Positions 34,659 to 46,100 of a stretch of DNA of 64,000 nucleotides are shown one piece after another. Numbering within the stretch: the stretch's first letter is position 1; the number at the start of each line of letters is the position of its first letter. Where the stretch lies: contig JAIYAN010000016.1 of assembly GCA_027489035.1 (NCBI GenBank), positions 1-64,000 of the forward strand. The letters are read 5' to 3'. This DNA comes from Chitinophagaceae bacterium. Lineage in GTDB: Bacteria; Bacteroidota; Bacteroidia; Chitinophagales; Chitinophagaceae. The notes beneath the pieces were generated by a model that saw only the letters and a list, made by a program, of their open reading frames with translations, did not search any database and was not told where the DNA came from. The position numbers were made by a program, and so were the translations under genes.

Positions 34659-36170
34659 CTACAATACAGGCTTCCCATCCAAAAGAATATTTTCGGTTCT
34701 TAGAAGTTTATATGGGTTTCCTTGTGCATTAATTTTTACATTTTTCATAAATATGTTTTTAGCATCGGTAGCATCAAACGCTTTTTTTGCCGTGATTTCA
34801 ATATTCTCAAAATACAAATCATGTGTAGGCTGTATTTCCATTCCAGCAATGGACATGGCTATTGCAGCAGAAGAACATACAATATTGCTGATGTGGAAAT
34901 TATTAAAATGAGGTACTTTTCCATCTTTTGAATCTGTTACTAAACTAGAAGCTTTTCCAACCGTATTGTCGCCATAAGAAGTGCTGAATAAAATGGCTTC
35001 ATGTATGATATTGTCCATTTTAATATTATCGATAAATATATCTCTAACATTTCCACCTCTGCCTACATTACTCTTTACCCTGATGCCGATATCGGTACCA
35101 TTGAATACACAATCTGTTACAAAAATATTTTTCATGCCGCCATCGGTATTGCTCCCAATTACAAATCCACCATGCCCTTTTAATACAGTACATCCTGCGA
35201 TGATTACATTTTGCAATTGAGCATCTGCTGTATCATTGCTGCCATTGCTGCTTTTCATACAAATGCCATCGTCACCTGCACTTACTAACGTGTTGAAAAT
35301 AACCACTTGTTTACATGCACTGATGTCTATGCCATCGCCGTTTTGAGCCCACTCATCATTGAATACAATGGCGTTGCTTAAGGTAATGTTTGTGCATTTG
35401 GTTGGATAAAAAACAAACTTCGGTGAATTCTTTAAACCAACACTGTCGATTAAAATGTTTTTACACTTATTGAACATAACCATGTAAGGTCTATTGAAGT
35501 CTCTTGCTTTCAAATAATCATCTGCGGTAGCATCTGGTTTTTCTTTTAACTCTTTTAATATGGCTTCTCCGTTCATGGCTTCTACTGACGGCCACCAAAT
35601 TTTACCATCGCTGCTGATAACACCTTGTTCGGTAATTTTTGACCATTGTGCAGCACTCACTTTTTGTTTTTTTACAGGTCTCCAACTTTCTCCACCGCCA
35701 TCAAAAATGCCTTCTCCTGTTAATGCAATGTTTTCTAAATTGTTACCATAGATTGGGGATTTAACGATAAAGCTCCCACTGCCTTGTGGTTTGAAAACAG
35801 GGTATTGTGTTCTGTCTTTTGTGAATTGAACCAGGGTACCTCTGTTTGTATGTATGTTCACATTGCTCATAAATTCAATTGGTCCGGTAAGCCATACACC
35901 TTTAGGTATTTCAACAATACCGCCGCCAGCATTGGCGCATGCTTGAATGGTTTTATTGATGGCCTCTGTATTCAGCGTTTTACCATCACCGATAGCTCCA
36001 TATTTTGTAATGTCAAAAACTTGATTCTTGAATTTAGGAACTATTATTTCTGGCATTTTGAAAGGCGCTTTCGAAATATAATAGTTGATGTCTTTTTTTT
36101 GTGAAAAGGATTGAAAACCAATTAATAAAGCCAAAAAAGCAAATTTGAATTTGATATGTAGTGAATGCAT
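34659..36170 (-). CDS. GH28 family polygalacturonase (503 aa)
   Basis: A signal peptide (about 1-23, FAFLALLIGFQSFSQ) indicates export. GH28 beta-helix signatures: YGAIGDGKTLNTEAINKTIQ, NGDGIDIS (Asp279 and Asp282), the catalytic pair DD 300-301 in AGDDGICMKS, GHGG with His333, and RVK 364-366 (the RxK substrate site). All four catalytic motifs are intact, so it should hydrolyse polygalacturonate-type chains. A non-adjacent paralog of the operon GH28 at 19095, it lies in its own unit between the xylose operon and the giant adhesin, with the LacI-like element 225 bp upstream. Confidence 0.9.
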   Translation of the reverse strand: MHSLHIKFKFAFLALLIGFQSFSQKKDINYYISKAPFKMPEIIVPKFKNQVFDITKYGAIGDGKTLNTEAINKTIQACANAGGGIVEIPKGVWLTGPIEFMSNVNIHTNRGTLVQFTKDRTQYPVFKPQGSGSFIVKSPIYGNNLENIALTGEGIFDGGGESWRPVKKQKVSAAQWSKITEQGVISSDGKIWWPSVEAMNGEAILKELKEKPDATADDYLKARDFNRPYMVMFNKCKNILIDSVGLKNSPKFVFYPTKCTNITLSNAIVFNDEWAQNGDGIDISACKQVVIFNTLVSAGDDGICMKSSNGSNDTADAQLQNVIIAGCTVLKGHGGFVIGSNTDGGMKNIFVTDCVFNGTDIGIRVKSNVGRGGNVRDIFIDNIKMDNIIHEAILFSTSYGDNTVGKASSLVTDSKDGKVPHFNNFHISNIVCSSAAIAMSIAGMEIQPTHDLYFENIEITAKKAFDATDAKNIFMKNVKINAQGNPYKLLRTENILLDGKPVL

Positions 36171-36623
36171 AAAAATTATTTCTGATTTTTAACGTAAAAA
36201 ATATGTTTGTTGAATGAATTTAATTGTTATTTGAAATGGGATTCTTGATTAATAAATGGAAAATGTGTAATGTTCAAATTTTACTTGGGTAAATAAACAA
36301 ATTTTAATGATATTTATTTTTAGTTTAACCCACAAAAGTTTGTGAAATTATATTTGATTCAACAATAAAAATACAAGTAAATTTTATTGATTATATTGGT
36401 ATCGATTGCGTAGAAATATAAACTATGTTCAAATACAATATTATAATTGTTTTGTAACATTGTTAGTCATTTATTGGATATATCATGCAGTTAAAATTTT
36501 AATAGGCAATATAATCTGTTTTTGATAGATGATTGTTCTGTAAATTACAATTGTAGGTTGGTTTATTTTGATATTGGTTTTCAATTGTATTTTTTGCAGA
36601 AGTATTTCAAAAATTTAATTTTT
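36171..36623. other. Divergent intergenic region (GH28 / 2082-aa adhesin)
   Basis: These 453 very AT-rich bases separate two divergently transcribed genes and must carry both promoters. The clear signal is the repeat at 36395-36425, almost midway. For the plus strand, TTTG at 36567-36570 followed after 17 bp by TATTTTTTG (36588-36596) resembles a promoter with one extra T in the -7 box. No additional gene is visible. Confidence 0.55.
36395..36425 (-). promoter_or_regulatory. Repeated 20-bp element, right copy (LacI-like operator candidate)
   Basis: ATTGGTATCGATTGCGTAGA at 36395-36414 is identical to 16639-16658, with AAACTA shared just after it. It lies 225 bp upstream of the minus-strand GH28 start, in the same orientation to that gene as the left copy has to the 1417-residue adhesin. 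It is roughly equidistant from the plus-strand adhesin start at 36624. A shared-regulator site or the boundary mark of an inserted block are both possible. Confidence 0.45.
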
Positions 36624-39600
36624 ATGCAAATTTTCTCCAAAAATCCTCAGTTTAAAAAACTACCATTAACAATATTTCTTTTTCTTTTTTTTATCAATTC
36701 AGCATCATACGCTCAGCTGTTTCAGCAAGATTTTAATGGGGGGGCTTTTACACCTGCTACGATAAATTGTACATCTGGTCAAGTTACTGATGGCACAACA
36801 TACAGAAATGTTACTTCTCCCTCTAATTCACAATTTACTTACATCAATACCTCTACAAGTGGTTGTGGTACAAGCATTTCTGTGAATACAACATCTGGAA
36901 AGTTGGAGGTGGTTAAGACGGGAAATAACGCTTATTTAAATAGAAGTTTCCCTTTCCCAAGCAACACAACTTCTGCATTGGTAAGATTTGATTTTGAAGT
37001 ATTGTCAAATGGATCATCTAATACATCTGCATTCAATTTTTATATTGGAGATACCATGCCTGATGGGAATTCTTCTAGTTCATACCGATTCCATTCCAAT
37101 TTTAGAATAGGCATTGATGCTTCCGGTTCATTGGGATGGCGTGTAAACAGTACCGGTTCTTTTGTAACAGGATCTCAAACGATTTTATTTGCGGTTAATA
37201 ATAGTGGCGGCACATTGAATTATCTAGGGCCAGATGGTACTTGTGAAAGCGTTGGAGATGATAAATATGATTTATGGATAGGTAATGTAAGATATATTAA
37301 CGAAGCAGCATCATCTATAAATGCTGGTCAAACTTTAAGAAGATTTGCTATTGTTTCAGGTTCTGGTCCTACGTCTACTTGCACCTTTGACAATATTTTG
37401 ATTGATCCCATTCCACCTACACCAACAGTTTTGCCAGAATCACCATTAACAGGTGGTGGTGTAGGTTTTACGGCCAATTGGACAACAGTATCTGGAGTTA
37501 CTGGGTACTTTGTAGATATTGCAGATGACAATACGTTCACTACGAATTTGAATACTATTTATGTTGCCGGAGCAGCAACTAGTTCGTATGCTTTTACATC
37601 ATTGACTTCGGGCAACACCTATTATTACAGGGTAAGGGCTGCATCGCAATATACGGCAGGTACATTTCAGAGTTGTAATTCAGGCACGGAATCAGGTTTT
37701 GCCAGTTCGGCTTTGTCTTTTAGCACTCAACCTGCAAACATTTCACAATGTATTGGCGGTACAATTGCACTAACTGTGAGTTCAACCCAAGCGACAACAT
37801 TTCAATGGTATTCAAATACAATAAATTCGAATATTGGAGGTACTTTAATTAGTGGTGCTACAGGTATAACTTATACACCTCCATCAGTAGTTGCAGGTAC
37901 TATCTTTTATTATTGTGTAATTGGAAATGGTACAGTATTGCTTCCATCAAATGTAGCTTCGGTAAGGGTTGATCCACCGCCAACATTAAGCGGAGTGTCA
38001 CAACAAGCCGCAGTTTGTGGCGGACAAAACGCTACAATTCTACTAACAGGATTGGTTTCAGGATCGGTAAATAAAGTTTATTATAAAGTGGGGGGAGTTG
38101 GTCCTCTGTTGGCTGATAGTGTCTTGGAAACTGGGGGAGGAAATGGCAGCTTCTTATTTTTGACCACCAATGCCAATAATGGTCAGCTTTTAGTAATTGA
38201 TAGTATAAGAACATCATGTACTACAACTTTTAGTAGTAGTGTAACGCTTTCCGTTAATACCAGTCCTGCTATACCAACAGGTGGAGTTACCGTAACGAGT
38301 TGTACTGCTGGTAACTCATTAACGCTAAATGTGAACAATCCCGGTGCAGGTTTTACCACCGACTGGTATGCCAACTCAACAGGGGGGAGTGTCTTAACAG
38401 GAGGTTTAGGAACGAATAGTTTTGTAACGCCTACTTTCAATAATGATACTACAGTAACGTATTATGCGCAAACGGTTTCAGCATCCGGCACAGGATGTTC
38501 ATCGGCTAGAGTGGCAGTAGTTGGAACTGTTTCTGTACCGGTATTTACTTTAACCAATACAACTTTGTATAGTCCTGTACCTTTAACTCCTTTTACAGTA
38601 AATCTGCCTTATAGTTTTGCAACCTCTGGGTTAAATCAATACAGTATTGCATGGACTAGTGCGAATGCAATAACAGCATCATTTCCAACGGTTACCAATG
38701 GAACTTTACCAGCAAGCCCTGTGGTACTTACGTTAAATGCCAATGCGATTGCTGGACAAACATATACAGGTAGAATAACCGTTCGAAATTCAACTACAGG
38801 ATGTACTACGGCCTCAATTCCATTTAACATTGTAGTATTAAATATTCTAAGAGGGGATTATGGAAGCGTGGCTTCTGGACCTTGGACAACACTTGCTACT
38901 TGGAGAATGTATCGAAATACAACCGGTAGATTTGATTCTGTTGTAACTGTGGCACCCAATACTACAACTAATATTTGGATTATTGATGGTTATACAGTAA
39001 CAGCAAATTTGGGTGGATCATGTAAAACAATACATGTGTTGAATGGTTCATTAATTTCCGGAACAAATGTTTCTGTTAATCAAAATTTATCAGTATCCGG
39101 TAATATATTAGAGGTGGCTGACGGCGGATTCATTGGTACAACAGGTGTTGATGATAATGCAGATGGCATATCATTTAGTTTCAACAGCCCGAATACCACC
39201 ACTACGATTTCGGGTATTGGAGGAAGGATTGCTGTGTCAAGATTCATTATTGGTGGAATTAATGCAAATGTGGTTATTGATCATGATATAATGATAAATT
39301 ATCATGGAATTGCAAATAATGGTTACGGAGCAGCGTTATATAGTAATGCTGTAGGAGTAAATGTTACGATAAACCCCGGAATGACCGTTACCATGGCTAA
39401 ATGGGCAAGTATATGTAATTCATCAGCGCCATTAACAAATTCTGGAGCAACAACATTAAAATTAAATGTAAACGGCACACTTGATTTTCTTCCTGGTGCT
39501 CCTACAGGACATTCCGGCCCGCAACAAACCTTTCCTTCTAATAGCGGATTCATGTGTTTTAATACAACTGGAACAAGAATAGATACATTGAATGTTGGCA

Positions 39601-42600
39601 CAACTGGTTTGATCAATTGTTCAGAATTTTATCCCAATGGAATAGTAGCTTCAGGAGGTACTGGTGCAGGTAATATTTCTTTGTTAAATATGGCATCGGG
39701 TGGCGTTTTTAATATCGATTCGATTGCAGATTTTAGAAGGTCCACACAAGTAATTACGGGTGCAGGAAATTTTAGTTTACGCGGAACAGGTTTGATGAGA
39801 ATCGGATCTGCTTCAGGTATTACGGCTTCAGGTGCTACCGGGCAAATTCAAACCAACACAAGAAATTTTAGTACATCTGGAAGATATTCGTATGAAAGCA
39901 GATCAGCTCAGGTAACAGGAGATGGAATACCATCAGCAATTGGTGCATTAATTGTTAGGGATACCCTAACCACACTTACGCTTTCAAAATCAATCAGAGT
40001 CACCGATTCGATTAGGTTTAACCAAGGTAGATTGGTGTTGGGGTCATTTGATATTAACACTCCATCAGTAAGAAATTTCAGAGACACCAATTACATTGTA
40101 ACCAATGGAACAGGTTCTTTAAAAATCAGAAATGTGGGTAATACAGATGTGATTTTCCCTGTTGGGGTTGGTTCATCTGCTGTAACTCCAAATCCTTTTT
40201 ACAATCCCGTTACCCTAAATAACATTGGAACTCCCGATACTTTTGCAGTTAGAGTTGATTCCATTGTTCCAACTGGAGTTGCTGTTTCACCAAGATTAGA
40301 TTCTGCAATTAAGAGAGGTTGGACTATTGTTGAAGATGTGCAAGGGGGAAGCAGCGTAACGGTAACACCGCAATGGTTGGCATCATCACAAAACGCTCAA
40401 TTCTCAAATAACTATTGCGCCGTTATACGTTCTAATGGTACTATTATTGATGCAGCAGGATCTGTTGGTCCGGCTGTTGGCACAAGTCCTTACACAAAAT
40501 TTGGTTCAGGATTTACCAGTTTTTTATCAACCAACAAATTTGGTGTAAGCACATCTCCAAAAAAATTCAGAAGTCGTGATTCGGGTCCATGGAATGAAGC
40601 TAATTCGTGGGATTTGTACAATGCAAGTGGCGGATATTCCAATTCGGAAGTGGATTTCCCTTCAACAATTCCTTATGATATAATTATTGCAAACACACAT
40701 ACGATTAATACAGTTAGTGGAACATCACCGGTTGTAAACAATTTGCAAATTGATGGATTATTATCTACACTTTCTGATGATATTAGTATTCATGGTAACT
40801 GGGTTAGATCTGCAACTGGAGAATTTGATGATAATAATAAAATTGTAAAATTTGTAGGTTCAGCAAATGCAATAATCTCTGCAAATGGCGCTGATGAATT
40901 TTTCCCTTATGTAACTTTAGCAAAAACAGCACTAGCCAATAAACTTACACTTTCAGATAATATAAAAATTGGTAAAGAATTAAAAATCACTTCAGGTACT
41001 TTAGACTTATCAACAAAGAATATTACACTGTTGTCTGATGAAACCAATACAGCTTCATTTGCTTCTTTCCCTGCAAGCGGAGCGGCTATAAATTATTCAT
41101 CAACAGGAAGATTTGTTGTTCAGCGATATATCCACACAGGTTCATCGGGAACAAGACATACAAAATCTTGGCAGTTGCTTTGTGCGCCAATAGATCCAGC
41201 TGAAAATATTACCATCAAACAAGCCTGGATGGAAAATGCGGGTAATAACCAAAATCCAAATCCTGGTTTTGGAACACAAGTAGTAGGTCCTGGAGGTGCA
41301 GCAAATGGATTTGATCAAGCAACAGTTTCTACCTCATTAAAAGTTTTTGATGCAACCAATAATGTTTGGGCATTTGTACCAAATACAAATCAGAATGTGT
41401 CTAACGATAAAGGATACATGCTATTTGTAAGAGGAAGTCGTGCAGTAACTACAATCAATGGAAGAGCCGATTCTACGGTATTGAGGGCGACAGGTAAATT
41501 ATTGACTGGTTCAATAAATGGGCCTACTGTTCCTGCAAATTCTTTTCAATCAGTAGCAAATCCTTACGCTTCGGCTATTGATTATAATTCTGTAACAGGT
41601 TCAAATTTGCAGAACTATATTTGGGTTTTTGATCCAAATTATGGAGGAACAACATATGGTTTGGGAAGATTCAATGCAATTGATGTTACTAGTGGTAGTC
41701 CGCAGCTTTTAACACCTTTTTATTCAGACATTGTTCAAAATACTTTAATTCAATCTGGTCAGGCATTTTTGGTTAGATCTACTTCTTCAGCAGGTAGCAT
41801 TAGCTTTAATGAAACGGATAAAATATCAGGAAGTAGATTGGTGTCGAGAGCAAATCAAAATAGTGCAATCATAACTCCTTCAATAAGATCAACCATTTCT
41901 TTTTTAGACACAGATGGTCGTTATAAAATTAGTGATGGTAATTTAGTAATGTTTGAAGATGATTATTCAGATGATGCTTCTGATGATGCTTTAAAATATT
42001 TTAATGTAGGAGACAATTTCTCTGTGTTTAGAAATGGAAATTCTTTGGCCATTGAAAAAAGAAAACCTGTTCAACTCAATGATACCATTTATTATAAAAT
42101 GCTTGTGTCAAAAATCGGAAGGTATAATTTAAAAATAGATGTTTCTAATTGGACGAATTCATTAACCAGTGCTTTACTAATCGATAAGTTTACCAATCAA
42201 ATTACACCTGTACGTTTAACTGATTCTTTAGTGTATAATTTTGACATAAATGCTGATGCTGGGTCAAAAGCTAGTGATAGGTTCTTATTGGTATTTGATA
42301 ATGCACTATTGGCTCCATTGCCAGTAAGTTTTGTGGATGTTAAGGCCGTAAGAAAAGATGAGAAATCTGTATTGGTAAATTGGACCGTATCTCAAGAAAC
42401 AAACATCAATAACTACGAAATTGAAAGAAGCGTAAATGGTATTGATTTTATAAAAATCGGGTCTGTATTGGCATTGAACAATGCTTCAACACACAGTTAT
42501 GATTTTATCGATGAACAACCTAATTGGGGTGTTAATTATTATCGAATCAGGTCTGTTGAAGCAAATGGAACAACACAATTAAGCAAAACAGTAAAAGTAG

Positions 42601-42872
42601 ATAGGGCAAATTCAAAACAACAATTTACCATCTTCCCTAATCCGGTTACGAATAATACCATATCAGTAACTTCAAATCAAACCAACTTTGGGAAATATTT
42701 TTACCAAATCACAGATGTGTTAGGTAAAACAATAATCGAAGGAGAGTGGTTAAGCAGTCAGGGTATGACCAAGAAAATCAACTTTTTGAAGGGGACTACA
42801 AGTGGCGTTTATTTACTCAAAATGACAAATGAAGTTGGCGAGTCCTTTAATTATACAATTTATAAAAAGTAA
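36624..42872 (+). CDS. Large secreted surface protein with FnIII/Ig-like domains and T9SS type A sorting domain (2082 aa)
   Basis: The start is placed at ATG 36624, because MQIFSKNPQFKK followed by a hydrophobic core (LTIFLFLFFINSASYAQ) is a clear signal peptide; an upstream TTG would add 34 residues ahead of it. Order: an N-terminal beta domain (about 32-240, starting QDFNGGAF); an FnIII-like domain (about 255-340); Ig-like domains (about 355-700); a long beta-helix-like region; a conserved block with RYIHTGSS, KSWQL and QNPNPGFGTQV that also occurs in the 3699-residue protein; an FnIII-like domain beginning PLPVSFVDVKAVRK; and a sorting domain starting FTIFPNPV. It is a likely outer-membrane-anchored or released adhesin; no enzymatic motif seen. 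Confidence 0.82.
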   Translation: MQIFSKNPQFKKLPLTIFLFLFFINSASYAQLFQQDFNGGAFTPATINCTSGQVTDGTTYRNVTSPSNSQFTYINTSTSGCGTSISVNTTSGKLEVVKTGNNAYLNRSFPFPSNTTSALVRFDFEVLSNGSSNTSAFNFYIGDTMPDGNSSSSYRFHSNFRIGIDASGSLGWRVNSTGSFVTGSQTILFAVNNSGGTLNYLGPDGTCESVGDDKYDLWIGNVRYINEAASSINAGQTLRRFAIVSGSGPTSTCTFDNILIDPIPPTPTVLPESPLTGGGVGFTANWTTVSGVTGYFVDIADDNTFTTNLNTIYVAGAATSSYAFTSLTSGNTYYYRVRAASQYTAGTFQSCNSGTESGFASSALSFSTQPANISQCIGGTIALTVSSTQATTFQWYSNTINSNIGGTLISGATGITYTPPSVVAGTIFYYCVIGNGTVLLPSNVASVRVDPPPTLSGVSQQAAVCGGQNATILLTGLVSGSVNKVYYKVGGVGPLLADSVLETGGGNGSFLFLTTNANNGQLLVIDSIRTSCTTTFSSSVTLSVNTSPAIPTGGVTVTSCTAGNSLTLNVNNPGAGFTTDWYANSTGGSVLTGGLGTNSFVTPTFNNDTTVTYYAQTVSASGTGCSSARVAVVGTVSVPVFTLTNTTLYSPVPLTPFTVNLPYSFATSGLNQYSIAWTSANAITASFPTVTNGTLPASPVVLTLNANAIAGQTYTGRITVRNSTTGCTTASIPFNIVVLNILRGDYGSVASGPWTTLATWRMYRNTTGRFDSVVTVAPNTTTNIWIIDGYTVTANLGGSCKTIHVLNGSLISGTNVSVNQNLSVSGNILEVADGGFIGTTGVDDNADGISFSFNSPNTTTTISGIGGRIAVSRFIIGGINANVVIDHDIMINYHGIANNGYGAALYSNAVGVNVTINPGMTVTMAKWASICNSSAPLTNSGATTLKLNVNGTLDFLPGAPTGHSGPQQTFPSNSGFMCFNTTGTRIDTLNVGTTGLINCSEFYPNGIVASGGTGAGNISLLNMASGGVFNIDSIADFRRSTQVITGAGNFSLRGTGLMRIGSASGITASGATGQIQTNTRNFSTSGRYSYESRSAQVTGDGIPSAIGALIVRDTLTTLTLSKSIRVTDSIRFNQGRLVLGSFDINTPSVRNFRDTNYIVTNGTGSLKIRNVGNTDVIFPVGVGSSAVTPNPFYNPVTLNNIGTPDTFAVRVDSIVPTGVAVSPRLDSAIKRGWTIVEDVQGGSSVTVTPQWLASSQNAQFSNNYCAVIRSNGTIIDAAGSVGPAVGTSPYTKFGSGFTSFLSTNKFGVSTSPKKFRSRDSGPWNEANSWDLYNASGGYSNSEVDFPSTIPYDIIIANTHTINTVSGTSPVVNNLQIDGLLSTLSDDISIHGNWVRSATGEFDDNNKIVKFVGSANAIISANGADEFFPYVTLAKTALANKLTLSDNIKIGKELKITSGTLDLSTKNITLLSDETNTASFASFPASGAAINYSSTGRFVVQRYIHTGSSGTRHTKSWQLLCAPIDPAENITIKQAWMENAGNNQNPNPGFGTQVVGPGGAANGFDQATVSTSLKVFDATNNVWAFVPNTNQNVSNDKGYMLFVRGSRAVTTINGRADSTVLRATGKLLTGSINGPTVPANSFQSVANPYASAIDYNSVTGSNLQNYIWVFDPNYGGTTYGLGRFNAIDVTSGSPQLLTPFYSDIVQNTLIQSGQAFLVRSTSSAGSISFNETDKISGSRLVSRANQNSAIITPSIRSTISFLDTDGRYKISDGNLVMFEDDYSDDASDDALKYFNVGDNFSVFRNGNSLAIEKRKPVQLNDTIYYKMLVSKIGRYNLKIDVSNWTNSLTSALLIDKFTNQITPVRLTDSLVYNFDINADAGSKASDRFLLVFDNALLAPLPVSFVDVKAVRKDEKSVLVNWTVSQETNINNYEIERSVNGIDFIKIGSVLALNNASTHSYDFIDEQPNWGVNYYRIRSVEANGTTQLSKTVKVDRANSKQQFTIFPNPVTNNTISVTSNQTNFGKYFYQITDVLGKTIIEGEWLSSQGMTKKINFLKGTTSGVYLLKMTNEVGESFNYTIYKK

Positions 42873-43010
42873 AAGCCCCATCCCCAACCCTTCCCCGAAG
42901 GGGAAGGGCGCTTGAATATCGTTTTTTTTAAGATGGGTTCACAAATTGTCAAGAAGTCAAAAACGTAAAATGCTTCCAACTTCCCCCTTGGGGGATCGAG
43001 GGGGCCACTC
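42871..43010. repeat. GC-rich inverted-repeat element (MITE/REP-like)
   Basis: In an AT-rich background, 42888-42908 forms a perfect 9-bp C/T-rich to G/A-rich stem with a GAA loop, preceded by GCCCCATCCCCAACC. About 75 bp later 42983-43006 carries CCCCCTTGGGGG and GAGGGGGCC, which in reverse complement resemble the first part. The pair makes an imperfect terminal-inverted-repeat structure immediately after the 2082-residue gene's stop, so it may also act as its terminator. It carries no coding capacity. Confidence 0.6.
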
Positions 43011-43077
43011 AATCTTTTAGCACCTTGGGAACGTTTGCATAGATATTTCAATTTAGCGCGAATGCTTCTGTTAGTTT

Positions 43078-43108
43078 TTTGTAGCTTTCACGTTAAAATT
43101 ATCCTTTA
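43078..43108 (+). promoter_or_regulatory. Candidate promoter of the adhesin-PorP operon
   Basis: TTTG at 43078-43081, an 18-bp spacer, then TATCCTTTA at 43100-43108. The first matches the -33 box; the second resembles TAnnTTTG with one extra base and a final A for G. The start codon is 35 bp further on. Pattern only. Confidence 0.3.
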
Positions 43109-43142
43109 AAGTCACACAATTAGATTCTAAATTTTTAATTAC

Positions 43143-46100
43143 ATGAAGCATTATTACAAGCTGGTTGATAAGTTGAACATTCAACAAGTATTGACTGCAT
43201 TTTTTTCGATTTTATTGCTGTCATTTATTGGCATCAAATCCAATGCACAAGTTACCTCTACATGGGTATTGACATCAGATAAGACATCAGCATTAGCTGG
43301 CACACAGGCCGCTTTAGTTACTGCTGGAGATATGGTGCCCGGTATAGGTTTTGAAAATCCAGGTTCGCATAATACAGATGGTTATCGTTGTCTAATTACA
43401 ACGGGGCCCTGGATTAACACGCCCACGAATGGATTCAATATCGATTTTCCATTATCACCCGTTAGTGGTTATGATTTAACGGTGACAGGATTAACCCTCA
43501 CCGCAAGATGCTCGGGCGGAAGTGGTAATCATTTGCTTTCATTGGCATATCAAGTTGACGGGGCTGGTCCATGGATAAATTTTGGTACACCTCAAACCGC
43601 AAATAGTGGAGGTACTACAAATATTGATTTTGGCACATTAAATACAGTGTTTACTAATAGCCGTACTTACACGATTCGCATGTACGTATATGCAGCGGGT
43701 ACCTCAACATCAGCAAGTAGAAGGGTTTTTATAAAAAATGTGGTGTTTAATGGTACTGCAGCTCCAGGAGGTCCGCCTCCAACTGTACAAACAACTGCAG
43801 CTTCAGCTACCAGCAGAAACTCAGGAAGTGCGAGTGGAGATATTACAGGTGGTGGCTTATCTGGAGTAAGTGTAAGTGGTTTTGCTTGGGGTACTGCTAT
43901 AAATCCAACAACAGCATTATCAACCATTACAACAAATGGTCCAACGACAGGAACATATACACAACCAATAACGGGATTATTGGCGGGAACCACTTATCAT
44001 GTTAGGGCTTATGCTACAAATGCTGTGGGAACCTCTTATGGTGATGACCTTACATTTACAACTGATCCTGCCGTAATACCAACTTTAACAACAACACCTG
44101 CAAGTAATATTACCATTTTTACTGCAAATAGTGGTGGTAACATTACAGATGATGGAGGTGCTGTAATTTCAACCAGTGGGGTGTGTTGGAGCACAACTCC
44201 TAATCCTACAATAGCAAACAGTGTTACTACAGACGGAACTGCTACTGGTTCATATGTTAGCTCAATAAATAATTTATTGCCATCTACAACTTATTTTGTT
44301 AGAGCATATGCTACAAATGCAGTGGGAACAGGATATGGTAATGAAATTTCATTTACAACACCACCTCCAACACCAACATTATTTGCAAATCCAACTGTAC
44401 TTGATTTTGGGAGTGTGTTACAAAATACTTTTTCAGCTGAACAATCGTATAGTTTGACAGGGTTTTATTTGAATCCAGTTGCATCTAACATAACAGTAGC
44501 TGCACCTGCTGGTTTTAGAATATCGTTGAACAATGCAGGACCATATTACCCATCAATACAAGTTCCATATACCAACGGAACATTGGCAGCAACAAATGTG
44601 TTTGTGAAATTTTCGCCAACACAAGTTCGTGCGTATGATGATAGTGTTGACAATATCAGCACAGGCGCATCAACTGTTTATGTAAGGGTAAGGGGTGTTG
44701 GTTTGCCAAGTGGATTACAAACTGGACAAGGGTTTAGCAATAAAGGAAAAGAGTTTTGGGTAGGGTATGGTCCAACAGAAAAATTCTATAGTGATAATTC
44801 TCAGGATATGAGATTTACTTTTAGCAATACAAATAATGTTCCTGCTACAGTCACGATTTCTATGCCAAACATTCCATCTTTTGTGCCATTGGTTTACACA
44901 GTTCCTGCCAACGGAACAATCACAACGAATGGCAATGAAATTCCTGAGTCGGGCGTAGAAGATGCAAGATTGGTAAATGAAGGTGTTTATTCTTCTGGAA
45001 TTAAAATCTCATCTGATACTCAAATTGTAGTTTACTGCCATGCAATAACCAGTCAGGTGTATGCGGCATCTGTTTTATTTCCAACTCAAACATTGGGTAA
45101 AGAATACACATCGTTGAATTTTACACAGCGTAGTAACAATTCAAATGGTAAATCCTTTTTGTTTGTTGTAGCCACGGAAGACAATACAACAATAGAAGTA
45201 ACACTTCCAGCAGGTGTTGAAACAGACACACATGCAGCAGGATCTACGTTTACCCAATTGTTAAACAGAGGACAAATTCTCAATATATTTGGAAAAGCTA
45301 CAGGGCGTCCTAACCTTTATACAGGAAATGACTTAACAGGAACTGTAGTAAAATCTATAAGTACAACAACAGGTTGTAAGCCATTTGCTATGTATTCTGG
45401 AAGCAGTAAAATCACCATTGATTGTGATAATGGATCAAATGGCAGTGGAGATAATTTATTCCAACAAATGTTTCCAAAACAGGCTTGGGGCAATAAGGTG
45501 GTTGCTATACCAACCATTCCATTAACTAAAAATCATTATCGCGTATTAGTGGGTAACCCATCAACAATAGTAAAAAGAAATGGGGTTGTTTTAACGGGAA
45601 TAATCAACAATCAGTACTACGAATATTTCAATACAGCTGCAACAGTAGATGTAATTGAAGCAGACAAGCCAATCCTTGTTTCTCAATATATGAGTACCAA
45701 TGGAGAATGTGATAATCCAGATAATATTGGTGATCCTGAAATGGTTTATTTGAGCTCTTTAGAACAAACCATTGATACCGTGAATTTTGTTTCTTCTCCA
45801 TTAGGTAATACAAACAGCAGAGCACATTATTTGAATGTTGCTATTCCAACGGCTGCAGCAAGCTCTTTCCAATTGGATGGTGTTCCATATGGGGCTTCGT
45901 TTGTGCCTACTAGTTATGATCCATTAACTTCATACGCTCAAATTACTGTTAGCGAAGGATTTCACAAAATAACGGCCAATCAAGGATTTAACGCTACTGC
46001 TTACGGCGTTGCAGGTGATGAAAGTTATGCATACAATGCAGGAACAAATGTGAAGAATTTACTTACTGGATTTTCATTACAAAATTTATATGGTACAGGA

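Noticed and set aside
42860..43051. 63-codon minus-strand frame across the GC-rich element
   Set aside because: Its residues come from the inverted repeats themselves, and there is no domain or plausible start context.
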